Assembly: GCA_021234155.1 (NCBI GenBank)
Contig: JAJEKV010000053.1
Location: 8,509,424 to 8,573,423 of the forward strand
Reading direction: 5' to 3'
From: Isoetes taiwanensis
Taxonomy: Eukaryota; Streptophyta; Lycopodiopsida; Isoetales; Isoetaceae
Length of the DNA: 64,000 bases
In this document: positions 35,265-47,721 of the stretch, piece by piece
How positions within the stretch are numbered: position 1 is the first letter of the stretch
How the letters are laid out: each line of letters opens with the position of its first letter
Position numbers and translations under genes: made by a program
The notes under the pieces: generated by a model
Told to the model about the DNA's origin: nothing
Database searches by the model: none
Seen by the model: the letters and a program-made list of their open reading frames with translations, nothing else

Positions 35265-37130
35265 ATGGTGAAGAAGGTTGTTAATCCGCCGGCTCAGCCA
35301 GTAATTCCAATGGATGCCATGCACATGGTAAGCAAAATGCACTGCCAATTTTGATGGCTTACGACACCCTGTTAATTTGTTTTTCTTGCTTTCTTTCTTC
35401 TTTCAGCCCAGAAGGAATGTGCCCCTAAGACCGGACCTGGCTGATTGCCGAACTGAGGAGGACTTCCATGCTTATGCGGGTCTATCAAACGAGGGTGTAC
35501 ATCCCTCTCAATTTCGAACGGATGTGATTTTTGCAGCAGAGTATAATGAGGTTTGGGACACCAATGGTGTCATTCCAAACAAGACATCCATCGACAAAGT
35601 AAGGCCAGAGCATGAAGAAGCTCTAATTGAACTGTTGAGCAAGATATACCCCGAAGGGTTGAAGAACAGAGAAGTAAGGAAGACGGTTTCCTTTTTATTT
35701 GCATTCAACAACTGCCAGAGGGCCAAGCAGGATCCAGAAGATTTCAAGGTTAATTGGGCAGCAGTGGCAGCAAAAAGTAGGGCCTATTCGAGTAAGGTCA
35801 AGAGTGAACCCAGCACCAGCGGCCCTGTGAGCATAGCAGAGCCCAGCAAATCACAGCAGATAGCAGCACCTGAAAGCATAGCAGAAAGGCCAGCCTTAGC
35901 AGGCACTGCTGTAAAATTAGAAGGGAGGTTGTCATTCAGGAGTACTGCAATGTGTCCAGCAGCATTCTCAGCTTATGGAAAAATATTTCCCGTCTGGAAA
36001 GCATGATCCAAGATATGCAGGATGCCCTAAAAATGCAGCAGAGTGACCTAGTATCAAAGAAGGAACATGCTGCACAATCTCAGGCAAAGGGCACCTTCTT
36101 CTCGGCTGCAGAGGGGAAGTTGAAGACCATAAAGGACAATATTGCACGTCTTCAAGCACTGTCAGATCCTAATGCAGGTGTCTCTGCTGAGATTCATTCT
36201 TTGGAGCGGGAGAAAGATATGGCAGAGTATATGCTGAAGTCCCTACTTGAAATGGGGGGTGGGCCAATAGATCAAACCATGGTACAAAAGGTGGCTGCAC
36301 TAACTGCTGAGATTGCCAACAACGAGTCCCTCCTTGCAAAAGCCCAGCAGCACTTACAGAATGTCACCAGGCTGAGGGAGATGACCAAAAGAAATGATCA
36401 TTTGGTCAGCATCACTCCAATACCATTCCGATTGCCAATTGGAGATGAGGAGAGATGCTCCACCTGTGGTCTTGCATTCCAGGATGATTACACCCTCAGC
36501 TTGCGGATGAAATGTGGACATCATTATCACGTTAGCTGCCTCAGTTTGCTCATGGAAAAAGGATGCTGCCTCGAGTGCACAGAGACCATTCCTACAGGGT
36601 TAGTGCAGGAAATAGGTAAGCTTAATACAGTAAAGCAGGAAGTGTTATATGCTGGAGCATCTCACAAAACCGAGAACAAGATAATTGATGTTGATGAGCA
36701 TGTAGCCACAACTCCTGATAGCAGCAGGAAAAGGAAACAGGTCAACACACCAAAAAGTAAAAGGACCCCAGGATCAGCCAAGCACAAGTCCACAAGGGTT
36801 CAAACTCCACAGCCAAGACATGGGAAAAAAGGTACATGCCTATTTTCAGGCTCTCAATTTGAATTGGCAGCATTAGAAGATTCTGTAGACATTGGACAAC
36901 AAACTACCAGCAGTCTTCAGCACACTGCAGCACCTGGCAGCACAGTGCTGGAGACACCAAAGCATGCCGAATCCAAGGGAGATTCAAGTAGTACTGATGG
37001 TGCCAACAATTATATTATAGTTCCAAATTCTGCAGCTGCCTCTACAAAGGCCTTCTCTAACACTGTTGCTGCAGGGAAGGAAAATGATGGCGAAGATGTC
37101 GACAAGCAGGTTCATACAGTCATTAAGTAG
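35265..37130 (+). pseudogene. T2 accessory gene: coiled-coil, RING-like protein
   Basis: The ATG at 35265 opens a 21-codon exon (MVKKVVNPPAQP) ending at 35327. Intron 35328-35406 (GTAAGC...TTTCAG) leads to a long exon: FRTDVIFAAEYNEVWD, a Ser/Pro-rich linker, a one-base frame change at about 35930, then a coiled coil (about 35980-36390). A Cys/His cluster, CSTCGLAFQDDYTLSLRMKC with GHHYHVSC and GCCLEC following (36455-36580), fits a RING-like zinc-binding fold. A basic Ser/Thr-Pro region and a Ser-rich tail end at 37130. No family recognised for the N-terminal part. It may supply DNA binding or ubiquitin-ligase-like activity to T2; function is inferred only from location and the RING-like pattern. 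Confidence 0.6.
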
Positions 37131-37229
37131 GTCAGCAGGTTGACACGGTCAAGGGCCAGGAAGGTTGAGACAAGTAAACAAGTAACTACAGACCTGTTAA
37201 AATGATAAAACAACTAGGTCAAAGCATAT

Positions 37230-40200
37230 TCAACCTTCATATGGCAGACTGTCAAGGATCATCTGGTGAGTAGCCTGTTCAAGGGAAAATCTGTTGGTGC
37301 CAGGAATCTGATTCATCTCAAACTTGATAGCTGATACGTGATGAATGTACTGGAAGGTCAGGCCTTTGTCTTCAAGTAGCTTCCAACTACCATCGGGCTG
37401 GACATCATAGTACAAACCAGCCAACACATGTTCATCCACATTGAAGGTCTGACCCCAGCTATCCTTGACAATTCTGTCAAGGATATGCCTCGGCTTAACA
37501 CATTTGACCACATAGAAATCTGCATTCTCCTGATTTCCCTCCTCGGCTACAACAGCAAAGTTATCACCTTCCTCTATGTTTCCACTAAGCCATTCTCCAT
37601 CACCTTCAAAAAATGCCTCATCGATTTCGTCTTCAGTACCTTCACCAGTAGACTTATCTGGCTTTAGTGTAACATATTTCCAATTCTTCAACATGTGCTT
37701 GTTCATACAAGATGACCAGTTTCCTTTCAAACAGTTACCACAGAAACAACTTAAACCTCTATGAGCCACCCTTGTGTTTGATTTGGCCAAGTATGTCCGG
37801 ATGCTGTGTATTTGCTTGGTCCCTTCGATCCCGCGCGATCCGGTAGGTCTGTCCTATTAACATCATCCTTTCCAATTACCGGAAGTACGAAAGGAGACAA
37901 CAAGTATTGCGGCTCACAAAGATAATACAAAGACTACTCATCACATTACGGCTAGTTCACGTGACAAAGACTTAAAGCGGATGAAAGCACTATTCAAAGA
38001 CAAGATGGCCGGTTTACAAGGCAAAGACTACTCAACGAATACGCCGGATGAAAGCATAATACCTTTTGATGTCCCCGTTGTTGGTACCTTCATTCCAACG
38101 AGTTGCGAATTCCATTGGGCATCAGTGAGCACCCTAAATCTCACCCCATCATACTTGAGTCGCTGCTCTCTAGTGAATGCCCCTTTAAGGACTGCCCCTT
38201 GCCCATCGTGCTCTCCCTTACCATGGGCTGTCCCAAAGAAATTCCATACTATTTCCTTCCCTAGCTCATGGTGATATCTTGGTAGGAAATAGAATATATG
38301 CCTGGATTCTACACCATTTGATACAAGCCATGAATTGTGCTTTCTAATACAGTGCTGCACAAAAAGAGTGTCATGAATCTTGTCAGCACTAAAGTAAAAA
38401 TAAGTTTCCTTCAATAGCTTTCTGATCCCAGAACTGATGTCCATCCTATACGTGATGTGGACGAGAATTGTTATCTGGTCATTGTGCCAATGCTGGCTTT
38501 GAACCTCCCTTTGTATTTTTATGTTGTAATTCTCTGCAAAATTAATTACAGAAACAATGGTGCCATCTTGAATATTGTCCAGGAAACTCCTGAATTGCAT
38601 GGCCTGCCATCTAGCCCTGTAATTGTGTGGCACGAATATCTTCAATGTGGAACACAGATATGAAATGAAATCCTTCACTGCCGTTCTCTTGTAAGACAAT
38701 CTAAGGACTGGCTTTGGTCCTTTCTTTTTTTTCCCCTTGCCATTTGAGGTCTCGTCTTGTGCTGCAGCTTTAGACTGTGTCCCACCAGCTACCTTGGATT
38801 TCTTACTTTTGTTTCCCTTCTTCTCGGCTTGTGCTGCAGCTTCAGGCTGTGTCCCACCAGCTACCTTGGATTTCTTACTTTTGTTTCCCTTCTTGGTGGC
38901 ATTGGATCTTTTCTTTTCTCACGCTGCCCACGGCACTTCCTTGGTAACGCTGTGATGCGCAACTCCACCCGGCTTCTTTTTGTCATTTGGAATCTTAACA
39001 AGGTCTGTAGCATAAAACAGAAGATTAGCGCAAAGTTGAAAGCACAAAAGCAGTATTCAACGGATGACATCACATAGCAGCATGTTTCAGCATGCAATAA
39101 AGAGAGTATTACCTTTTCAAACGTTTTCCATTCAAGCAAGAACTCATGATTCTCTCTTTCTCTTGGACTTTTTATGCCACACTTCTGACATTTCTGCATC
39201 AAGCAGTCATCTTTATACCATTCTTCACCCTCGCTCTTGTTGCAAACCACGACCCTCGAGCTCATTGGGTTGAGTCATCATTATGTTGGCTGGCGGACAC
39301 TTCTCACCAGTCCACGGACCTCGCCGCAAAGACTTGCACTCTTCACCATGGAATCCGGTTTTTTGTTGACCTTAATGCATTGGGGCTATCCTGGCATACT
39401 CCAACTTCATATGGTATATGCAACAGCAGGTTTCCCTTTCTGATACTTTCTTTACATAAATAGGCTTCAACTTCTCGAAAGCCTTTAAGCAAACAGGGTG
39501 TTCAGGATGTGCCTTTTTGTATTGTTGAAATAGGTGCAGCTGAATGGTGGCCTTTGGTTAGAAATATTTATGCAATAATAGCAAGGGCCTTTTGTATGGA
39601 AACTTATACCTGTGTGACCTCCATCAGGTGCAAGGGATAAGAAATTCTAAGCCTTGACTCCCCAACAAGTGTTCACAACATCTTTCTTGCAAGGAGAGAC
39701 TCGCTATTTTGTTTCGAATTACGTTATGCTTTGCTTGCGGGGGGTGAGAGAATCGCACCTCAACCTCCTTTGGAAGCAAGACCACGGACCATTTCCAAGG
39801 ACGGCTTCCGATTTTCTTAATGCAGCAGTTGCAATTGTTGACCTCATGCAACCTATCATAAGAAAAAATTGCACATTAATCAATGAACATTTTCCAGCCA
39901 GCATCACTCAGCAGATACAAGCACTTAAAAGCATAAAGAAGCACAGGCATGAAAGCAAGAATTAGATGTACCTAACAGCCACCGCCATAGTGGAATTGCA
40001 TCCGGATTTTTGTGGAAGAAGCCATCACCCGATGTCGAGGTTACGGCTCTCCAAATATCATGGTTTCTTTGCCTCTTTGTGGCTGCCATTGTGCATTTCA
40101 AGTTGTTGAGCAAGCACCACCGCCTTGCACTCCTTTGGATTTGGCAAAATTCCGTGTTCGAGATTTCCATTTCGTGGTGATGAACCACCCTCTTCATCAC

Positions 40201-40519
40201 ATCGGCCTTGAGTTCGAAAGTGAATGCTTTTTGGTGAGCTTGTTGAAGTAATCAACTACAAGCTTGGCTATTTCTGATTTGTGTCTCATGCTCGAGATCT
40301 TCCCGTTCAACCGCTTTTCTCATCTTATTCCCTAATCGTATTCTCTCTTTCTCTCGCATCCATTTCTTGTAAATTGCGGAGGAAACTGGATCTTCACGCG
40401 ATATATTTCTGTGTTGCATTGACATCCAATAAATACGGAACATCGTATTGGAATTCATCGGTAGAAAAATCCAATGCTAAACGTGTGATTGGCTCCAGGC
40501 CGGTATCAGGGAGCGCCAT
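37230..40519 (-). pseudogene. T2 transposase (unclassified family), decayed
   Basis: Multi-exon minus-strand gene from ATG 40519 (MALPDTGLEPITRL). Recognisable blocks, in order: a Lys/Glu-rich region (IYKKWMREKERIRLGNKMRK, about 40400), QYKKAHPEHPVCLKAFEKL with CCC.YH cysteines (about 39500), and two exact 24-residue basic repeats (38905-38756). The core is LKIFVPHNYRARWQAMQF, SVINFAENYNIKIQREVQSQ, HWHNDQITILVHITYR and WNFFGTAHGKGEHDGQGAVL (38660-38150). After an intron comes a Cys motif SCFCGNCLKGNWSSC (about 37750), ending at 37230. As I recall related proteins, an Asp-containing WSDG block belongs between SNGVESRH and FYFLPRYH and is missing here. Stops and frame changes near 39450-39250 also indicate loss of function. 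Confidence 0.65.
38756..38899. repeat. 72-bp direct repeat in T2 transposase
   Basis: Two adjacent 72-bp units starting CTTGTGCTGCAG (38756 and 38828), differing at a few bases. On the minus strand each encodes 24 residues with KKGNKSKKSKVAGGTQ followed by an Ala-rich stretch, so the duplication keeps the frame. Confidence 0.9.
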
Positions 40520-40846
40520 GAAATTCCTGAGAGAGGGAGAATAAGTGAATTGGAGGGAGAATTTGCGCGGGCCATGAGATCGAAGTAGTTCTGGGCTCGA
40601 TCGAATTTGCAACGTACTACCACTCGCGCGAAAATCCAGCCAAAATCCCACAATCATTTTCCTAACGGTTCGTTGGTGAGGTGGACGTGCGAGTACATGA
40701 AGGGCGTCAAAAAAATGACGGGCAGTTACGCCCACCAGCACCCAAATTAAGCAAAAGCAGGGGTGCTTTAAGCGGGCTAAAACCCTGCTATAAGCATGCG
40801 TCCGGACGCATGCTTTTGATACCCACCAGCATATTTTTACCCATAT

Positions 40847-42574
40847 ACACATGATACCAAGTCCACAGCACATTCTCCTTAGTGAGATGTTCATTGGACA
40901 CCTACCTTGTTCATACTCCAGACTTTGATCTATTCAAAGTATCCATCCAGATTCTCTATATTTGAAACGTTGTTTACAACAACTTTCAAGCTCCTCTTGT
41001 CTCATACTTGTCATGTGGGTACACGACTTAACATACCTTGCAGCTTTTAGATGGTTGCACCTGCTCCTATCAATTGTCGTCTTCTCTTGACCTTGTGTGG
41101 AAACTACATTCCACACTATTGTCCAGTCTTTTATTCGGCATCTCGATGCTCCCAGCACACACAAGATGTGTCCATTTCTTTAATTTATACCATGCATAAT
41201 GGTCATGCATTTGACCAACGTCATTAAGCGTATCCACGTGGCTACATGGTCTTCTTACTCGTCTATAACTTTGCATCTTTATTTCACGCTTCAGGAACAG
41301 CAATCTCCTTACGAAATGCAACGTATGCGTGATTTTATAATCCGTAGTTTATGGATCTGCGTTGTTATACGCCATTCATCCTCTAGCTTATATAACATAA
41401 GCATTATATACCTACACCATCATGGTCGAAACCTACACTTCTTATGTCCCTTTCATAAGCTGAGTACGTATAATCTAGTTTCCACATTAGTATAGCACCT
41501 CTCTAACGTGGTCTATGGGAGATAATCATGTACCACTTCTTCCTCACCTCTATGGTGCAAGATCCAATCTCCTTTTACGTTAAATGGCCATATATATGTG
41601 CCGCATGATAAATCAATCCTCGTAATTATTAGGTCCAGTGCTTCAATGGGATAACAAACATCGTCATACCAAATCTCTCGACTATCCATCCAAAATAAGG
41701 ATACCTTACCACTCCTTATTCCCAACATTCAGCACTTCTACTTCAAGTAAGAGCCCAGGACCTGCTTAACCATCATTATATAACTGTCTTAAGAAGCACC
41801 AGGCATGCTTCCGATGCTTCCGCCGTATCTGTGCGATGTGAACGTACGAATATCTGGACGTCTGGTAAATGTATAGACATAACCAATGAATTAATATGTG
41901 TGCTCATGTGAGTGTAAACTATGGATCGAGAGTGTGAGTGTGTAAACATTAAAGATAGTCAAAAGGAGAAAGGTATTTAAACACATAGTCAAATATAATA
42001 GAATGAGATAAAATAACAAGACTTAGATTATGATTATAAAAACGTTATGCATAAGAAACGAGTTCTTAAAACTGTAAGAAAATAGGAAAACAAAATTTTG
42101 ATACAAAATTAATTAGGGCTGGCTGTAATAAAATGAATTGCAAAGTGAAGGGAGAATATAATAGACATATATACAGAAGTTAATATGATTAGAATGCCTT
42201 TCTACTAAACAATGCTTATATCTATACCTGTCTATAATATATAATCAATTACACGTATGTATAGAAAGAATGATTTCTAAATTACATAAACTGTGAACTC
42301 ATCACCACGAATGAAACAGCGAGACTTCCACAAACCTTGACTGCTGACCTTTGACGGTCTTAAAAGATGGTCATGTCTGACCTACCTTTTATATCTTAGA
42401 GTTATAAATTGCACATTACAAGTCATTTCAAACTTAATCACTTTGAACATGACAACGCCTGTCTAACTTATAATCTCACGCTATCTCTTTAAGGAGGGGA
42501 GACTTTCTTCCAATGTACGATGTGTTGCCCTACAACAAGAGTAGTCTTGATGCTGAGGACAGCAGCATCATTTT
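40847..42574. other. Noncoding internal DNA of the LTR-bounded element
   Basis: AT-rich; no gag-pol similarity in either strand and no gene recognised. It ends at the polypurine tract. Confidence 0.5.
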
Positions 42575-42587
42575 AAGGTGGGGAGAA
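42575..42587 (+). other. Polypurine tract
   Basis: AAGGTGGGGAGAA directly before TGTGACG of the right LTR, the expected plus-strand primer site. Confidence 0.7.
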
Positions 42588-44128
42588 TGTGACGTTCCAC
42601 ATATTTATACGCCTTTTTAAGTATAAATACATGACACGTCACTATGAATAATTAAGGGCACATTAATTATTCATAAGCTAAGGTTAGCTATGTTAATTAT
42701 TAATTATTAAGGTGGAAACCTAACCCAAAACTCTAATTCGAATTTAGGGCTTAACCTAATATTAAAAGGGGCCAAAATATCAAATTAGTTAATATTAACC
42801 AATCTAGAGTTGCCACCTGGCCCAAATCGATTGGGCACCCAAGTTGGGGTTTTATAACCCCATTTGCCCTAATTCAAATTGGGGGAGGTTGGTGAAGGAG
42901 GAGCTGTTGTTCCACCCTGTTCCAGCCAAAAAGATGGAGAACTCGAGAGATAGCAGATCTAGCTATGATCCCGGTTAGTACGTAGATAGCTTGGATTCCT
43001 AGATAGTCATAGGACTGCTCAGAAGGTAGCTGGGATTAACCCTTGTATGAATAGATGTATGGTTAATCTCTATTTTATATTCTATTCGAAGCTATGGATG
43101 GATGGATGTATAATGATAGTTCTCTTTCTGTTCCTCCTGTGTGGTATGGGTAAACGGGGAGTAGAGAACTAAAGGCCATCTAGAAGTAGAGATGTTCCTA
43201 GTTAGAACCCTTAAAACCCAATAAATGCGGCCTGTGCACAAGAGCCAATCTGGCTGTGGATGCTATGATGTAGTTCAGCACCAGATAAGGAGTATGATGG
43301 TGAATCGGGGGTGGGGTCTTGCCTAGCGCGGCTACAAGACTCCTATAGTGTGCTAGACTTATAGCCGGTCACTGTGTGTGGGCCGGGTATGGGTCTGACA
43401 CTCTCTGGGCCGGAGGGATGTGCCTATATGGACGCCCTGGGCTCGAACGGGCTGGTGAGCCATCCTTTAGATTTAGGGGAGTAAGTCGGGTATGGATGCG
43501 GGGGTCACTGAGGGGGCACGTGTTCTCTAGCACACCCAGGGATCCGTCATACTCGGGGAGGAGACGCCTCTCTGACCTGCCTCATCAGACCGGGGAGATG
43601 TAACCCGGAGTAGTCCCGTAGGGTGATTCCTTGGGATTGCGTCTCCGGAGGGCTATAAGCACGTCATAGCATGATTCAGCCTATCTGCAAAGTGTGCACA
43701 GGAGGGGCGGATGGAGTGGACTACACTAGCCATTGTCTAATGCCAGCCAACGCCATGTTATACCTCTGGCTGCTGTTATCTTGAGGCCCTGACCGTCAGT
43801 CGCCCCCATGGAGTCTGAGCCCGGGGTAGAGCCCTTAGTTATGGTGTATTTCCTTTGTTATGTTGGTATTCTGTTGCTAGTTATATTGATGATGATGGGC
43901 CACCCTTCGTGGTGGTATATTATTTATTAGTATTGTTGCTAGGTGCTAACATGTACGTACGCTTCCGCTATATAGGATTCCCAAAGAAGGCGTGGGATGA
44001 ATGACACCTCCATGTCCTTCACCCGGACACTTGACCATCACAAGTGGTCCGAGTCAGACGGAGGGCCTTTTCGTGGATTCGCCATGGGAGGGGAATTTCC
44101 TGTATTTATACGATGGGAGAGCGTCACA
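42588..44128 (+). repeat. Direct-repeat LTR, right copy
   Basis: About 1.54 kb from TGTGACGT to GCGTCACA, giving a TG...CA structure with an imperfect 8-bp terminal inverted repeat. It matches 29284-30811 closely; one visible difference is a 26-bp insertion near 42787. The flank CAAAC resembles CAAAA at the left copy. Confidence 0.8.
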
Positions 44129-45327
44129 CAAACTCAGTGATGAAGGTCACGATCACAATCCAACACGTGAGGAAGTCACAAGTATGGTTGTCATATTGAT
44201 GTAAATTCGACACCAACATACTTCATCTGTTACATCAACATTGCTCCATGCCATAGCCGTACTCAAAAGCCTTCATAAGCTTCCTATGGCTCTCTTGGTC
44301 AAACTATCGTGCCTTACCTTCAAAAGTTCCATCTCAATAGTTACAATTCAATCATTAGCTATGGTTTTAACATCTTTTAATAAAGATTCCACTTTCCTTC
44401 TTAGCAAAGAGATTTATTCATGCAACTAATGAAAATCTCAAAACCCAGAACTTCTAACTTAAAAATCAATATAACCTGATAGCTCCATCTCTAGGACCCA
44501 AAACAACCCAGATGGTACAATGCTTGAGCTTCATGTTCAACTTACCAATTAGTTATCCAAATGCTCATATTCTCTTTGACTCGTGCAAGGAGGATCTATC
44601 AATTTACTTAAGATCCATCTCATATATCAATCTGTCATGTTCTCTGCCATTCTAAAATTAGTAGTCCTTAAATTTCATACTATTTTAGTTACATTGCAAT
44701 CATTTAAAACAATGCATTTCCTTACTATTACAATTCCTGTGACGATTTTAAGCAATCTGTGCAGTCTTCACTGATTCCATCCACTTGCAAGACAATTGAG
44801 TCCCATGGTTTATTCCTTAAATTAACTCATTAGATTAGCAAAAAAATATTAAATCAAAGCAAATATGAAGAAAAGTCAACCAAACAAATATAAACAACAG
44901 AAAAAGAAACATGACCAGTTAGTTCCAAAAATTGTAGACGTCCAACGAAGGAGGTTCAAGGCATGACAAATCTGGATTCAAGCCCATATCGACACTTCCT
45001 AAGCAATTTCAAACCCAATTAGCCATTCCAGATATGTTTCCACTGACTAATTACCTTCAAATTCATAATTTATCGTATTCACATGCAAAAATCATGTACA
45101 GACTAATCACGGCAGCCCATAGCACCTCAATTGATTAGTAGCAAAACCATACCTGAGAATTTCTTCATGCATAGACTTTGACCTATTGTCGTTACTTGCA
45201 CCTCAAAAGATCAGCTTCTAGCTCCAAGAATCAAACTGCAAAAGAACATAGATAGTGCAGTCAATTCTGACCCTACATTACTGAATCTGTTTCCACTTCA
45301 GTGGTCTCCCATGGGTCCATTACAATC
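44129..45327. other. Noncoding, no gene seen
   Basis: AT-rich with short chance frames. Nothing recognised. Confidence 0.45.
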
Positions 45328-45585
45328 TCACCCACTAGAATTATGCTTGTCCTCAAACATCGCAAACCACGTACCATACCATACCATACCATCCATCATA
45401 CTTGCCCCCATGGAGACTCGAACTCGAGCCCTACTTTGATACCAAATGTAACGTTCCTATACCCTTAACCAACTGGGAAAAACCGTCTAGATGTTTATGA
45501 GTCGTCGCTTCTACCCATTTATGCCGGTATCTCGGGAACGCGACACCAAAATCCACTCGAGCAGTTTTTCATGGGTTGGTTACAG
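45328..45585 (-). mobile_element. TRIM-like LTR relic (tentative)
   Basis: On the minus strand, 45585-45448 runs TGTAACCAACCC...GGAACGTTACA (138 bp, TG...CA with 6-bp inverted ends), followed by TTGGTATCAAAG (Met-type primer site). About 100 bases later comes GTGGGTGAGAT and then TGTAATGGACCC, which would begin a diverged 3' LTR. That is the layout of a terminal-repeat retrotransposon in miniature. Divergence between the two supposed LTRs makes this tentative. Confidence 0.4.
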
Positions 45586-45588
45586 TTG

Positions 45589-46223
45589 CGCTCTTTCATT
45601 GGTCCCATAGGCCGATTGGACTTCGTGGACAATAAAAACCATTCTATTCTATTCTATTCTTATCATATCTATCTTAGCTAGTCCTCCATGCTAATTCATC
45701 GAAATTGCATCTAGACCACTCCCCCAAGCTACTGATAATGTGCAAGATAACTTACTTCATATCATGAAAGGGTAATCTGATTGTTGCATGTCTCAAAGGG
45801 GTAGCCCGTAAATTTGAGCACTGAAGGCCACTCCACTACGCCACTTTGACTATTCTTTTCTATATACTTCCATGTAAGCCCACTCTTGTAGGCACATACA
45901 TAATTAATATTGTTGTCTTTTAATTAATGCTGGTGTGTCTTTCACGTGTCACAAATTGTAGTGTTTTACGTAGACACTACAAGGAAAGTTGGTACTTATA
46001 AAGTAAATCTACAAAAAAAGTTCGAAGTTTCTAACAGTTAAAAGCAAACATGTTGAAAATAGCCACAAAGAAAAAAGATAACAAGAGAGCCAACATGACA
46101 CAACAAGGCATCTGCATGGATGGTTGACGTGAGTTGACTTAAGATAGAGGTTGGAGCAATCCGACATGGGTAATAAGCCACACATAAAGTCAAAAGCATT
46201 GAACTACGTGATATTAATATCAC
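45589..46223. repeat. Tandem segment, copy 1
   Basis: Begins GCGCTCTTTCATTGG and ends GTGATATTAATATCAC. It starts with a LINE-like 3' tail (GACAATAAAAACCATTCTA then (ATTCT)n). Duplicated at 46315-46952 with a 721-726 bp offset. Confidence 0.85.
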
Positions 46224-46314
46224 AATTTGATAGTAGTCTTATTACTGTCACAGTTTTTCCCTCGAAAGCACTTTGGGGCAGGGGTTTTTTAATATGGAGA
46301 ATAATAAGTATCTT

Positions 46315-46952
46315 GCGTTCTTTCATTGGGTGGGCCGGTTGGTCTCTATGGACGATAAAAACCATTTACTCTATTCTATTCCTATCATATCTCAGCCTAA
46401 CTAGTCCCCCATGCTAATTCACCGAAATTAACATCCAGACCACTCCCCCAAGCTATTGATAATGTGCGAGATAACTCACTTCATATCATGAAAGTTGTAA
46501 TTTGATTTTTGCCTATCCTAGGGGTGGCCCATAAATTTGAGCATTGAAGGCCATGCCATTATGCCAGTTTGACTATTCTTTTCTATATAATTCCATGTAA
46601 GGCCGCTCTTCTTGGCACATACATAATTAATATCGTTGTCTCTTAGTTAATACTAGTGTCTTTTACGTGTCACAAATCGTAGTGTTTTATGTAGAGACCA
46701 CGAGGAAAGTTGGTACCTACAAAGTAAATCTACACAAAAAGTTGGAAGTTCCTAACAATTAAAAAGCAAATATTTTGAAAATCGCCATAAAGAAAGATAA
46801 CAAGAGGGCCAACATGACATAACAAGGCACGTGCACGGATGGTCGACGTGAGTTGACTTGAGATTGGAGCAATCCGACATGGGTAATAAGATGCACATGA
46901 AGTCAAAAGCATTGACAACAACGTGATATTAATAGCCTGATATTAATATCAC
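46315..46952. repeat. Tandem segment, copy 2
   Basis: Collinear with copy 1 (roughly 85-90% similar by eye). Near the end GTGATATTAATAGCCTGATATTAATATCAC replaces the simple palindrome of copy 1. No coding sequence in either copy. Confidence 0.85.
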
Positions 46953-47419
46953 GAGCAAGACCATCTTTATTGTAAAAAGAGGAATGGAAACATTCAAAAG
47001 ATTTAGTAACTTGTGGAGCCAAAACTTGTAGCAACTTGTTAGGAACTTGTGGATGGGGTGGGGTTCCCGTGGCTCTAGAAATCCAAGTGAGAAACATCCT
47101 CTAGATGCTTAAGAGACAGGTGAAGCTCAAATTGCAAATATTGGAAAGTGTAATCGGATCAATAGAATCAATGGCATTAAAAGAATTGTAATGATTAGAA
47201 AGGATCACGCAAGTGTCCATGGGTCAATACAATAGAAAGTAGCATTAAATCAATGGGACCATAACAAGGTCAGAATACAGCCAATTCACATGCAAAGCAT
47301 AAATGGTGGGTAAGGATAGGCTTACCATGGTTTATTGTCGTCCTCTTTCTGGATCCCACAATTGTGGTGAAAAAAAAAATGCTTACTAGACAATTTGGAG
47401 CCTTTTTTCCATTGGAATG
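46953..47419. other. No gene seen
   Basis: AT-rich spacer. Confidence 0.5.
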
Positions 47420-47721
47420 GAGCTCCCTCAATTTGGATGGGCGTCTTATTTATCAACCACGGTCATGTTTGAACCACACGGGGTTTTTGTGGACTTAGCA
47501 AATTTTTTGCGATTGTCATGTTAAAGCCACATCGAGACTGTCATGTTAAAGCCACATCAAGGGAAAAACTACACGGAGTTTTTTCATGTTAAAGCCACAT
47601 CGAGACTGTCATGTTAAAGCCACATCAAGGGAAAAACTACACGGAGTTTTTTTCATTTCATGCTGGTTCAAACATGGCCATGGTTGTTAAATAAGACGCT
47701 CGTTGCAATTTGGAGGGAGCT
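47420..47721. mobile_element. MITE-like element with internal duplication
   Basis: Imperfect inverted ends of about 56 bp (47420-47475 and 47664-47721; shared core GCGTCTTATTTA.CAACCA.G followed by CATGTTTGAACCA). Inside, a 68-bp unit (CATGTTAAAGCCACATCGAG, starts 47517 and 47585) is duplicated. No coding capacity. It sits about 440 bp before the fatty-acid hydroxylase start. Confidence 0.7.

Larger units (their letters stand above)
34941..40846. mobile_element. T2: 5.9-kb TIR transposon with two convergent genes
   Basis: Terminal inverted repeats of 32 bp at 34941-34972 and 40815-40846 (ATATGGGTGAAAGTATGCTG versus ATATGGGTAAAAATATGCTG, then GTGGGTATCAAA), 30 of 32 identical. As in T1 the outermost four bases are ATAT on both sides. 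Inside are a plus-strand RING-like gene and a convergent minus-strand transposase. It is nested between the two long LTR-like repeats. Confidence 0.85.
29284..44128 (+). mobile_element. Probable LTR-bounded element, about 14.8 kb, without gag-pol
   Basis: Two long direct repeats, a polypurine tract (AAGGTGGGGAGAA, 42575-42587) immediately before the right copy, and flanks CAAAA (left) and CAAAC (right) suggest one retrotransposon. No gag, protease, reverse transcriptase or integrase is visible inside. Removing the nested transposon T2 (34941-40846) leaves about 6 kb of internal DNA with gene fragments and repeats. It may be a large non-autonomous derivative (LARD-like), or two unrelated LTRs of one family. 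The second option remains open because the left copy lacks a primer-binding site. Confidence 0.5.

Noticed and set aside
39654..39965. Plus-strand 103-aa frame inside T2
   Set aside because: Lies opposite the transposase gene, has no recognisable domain and is probably an antisense chance frame.
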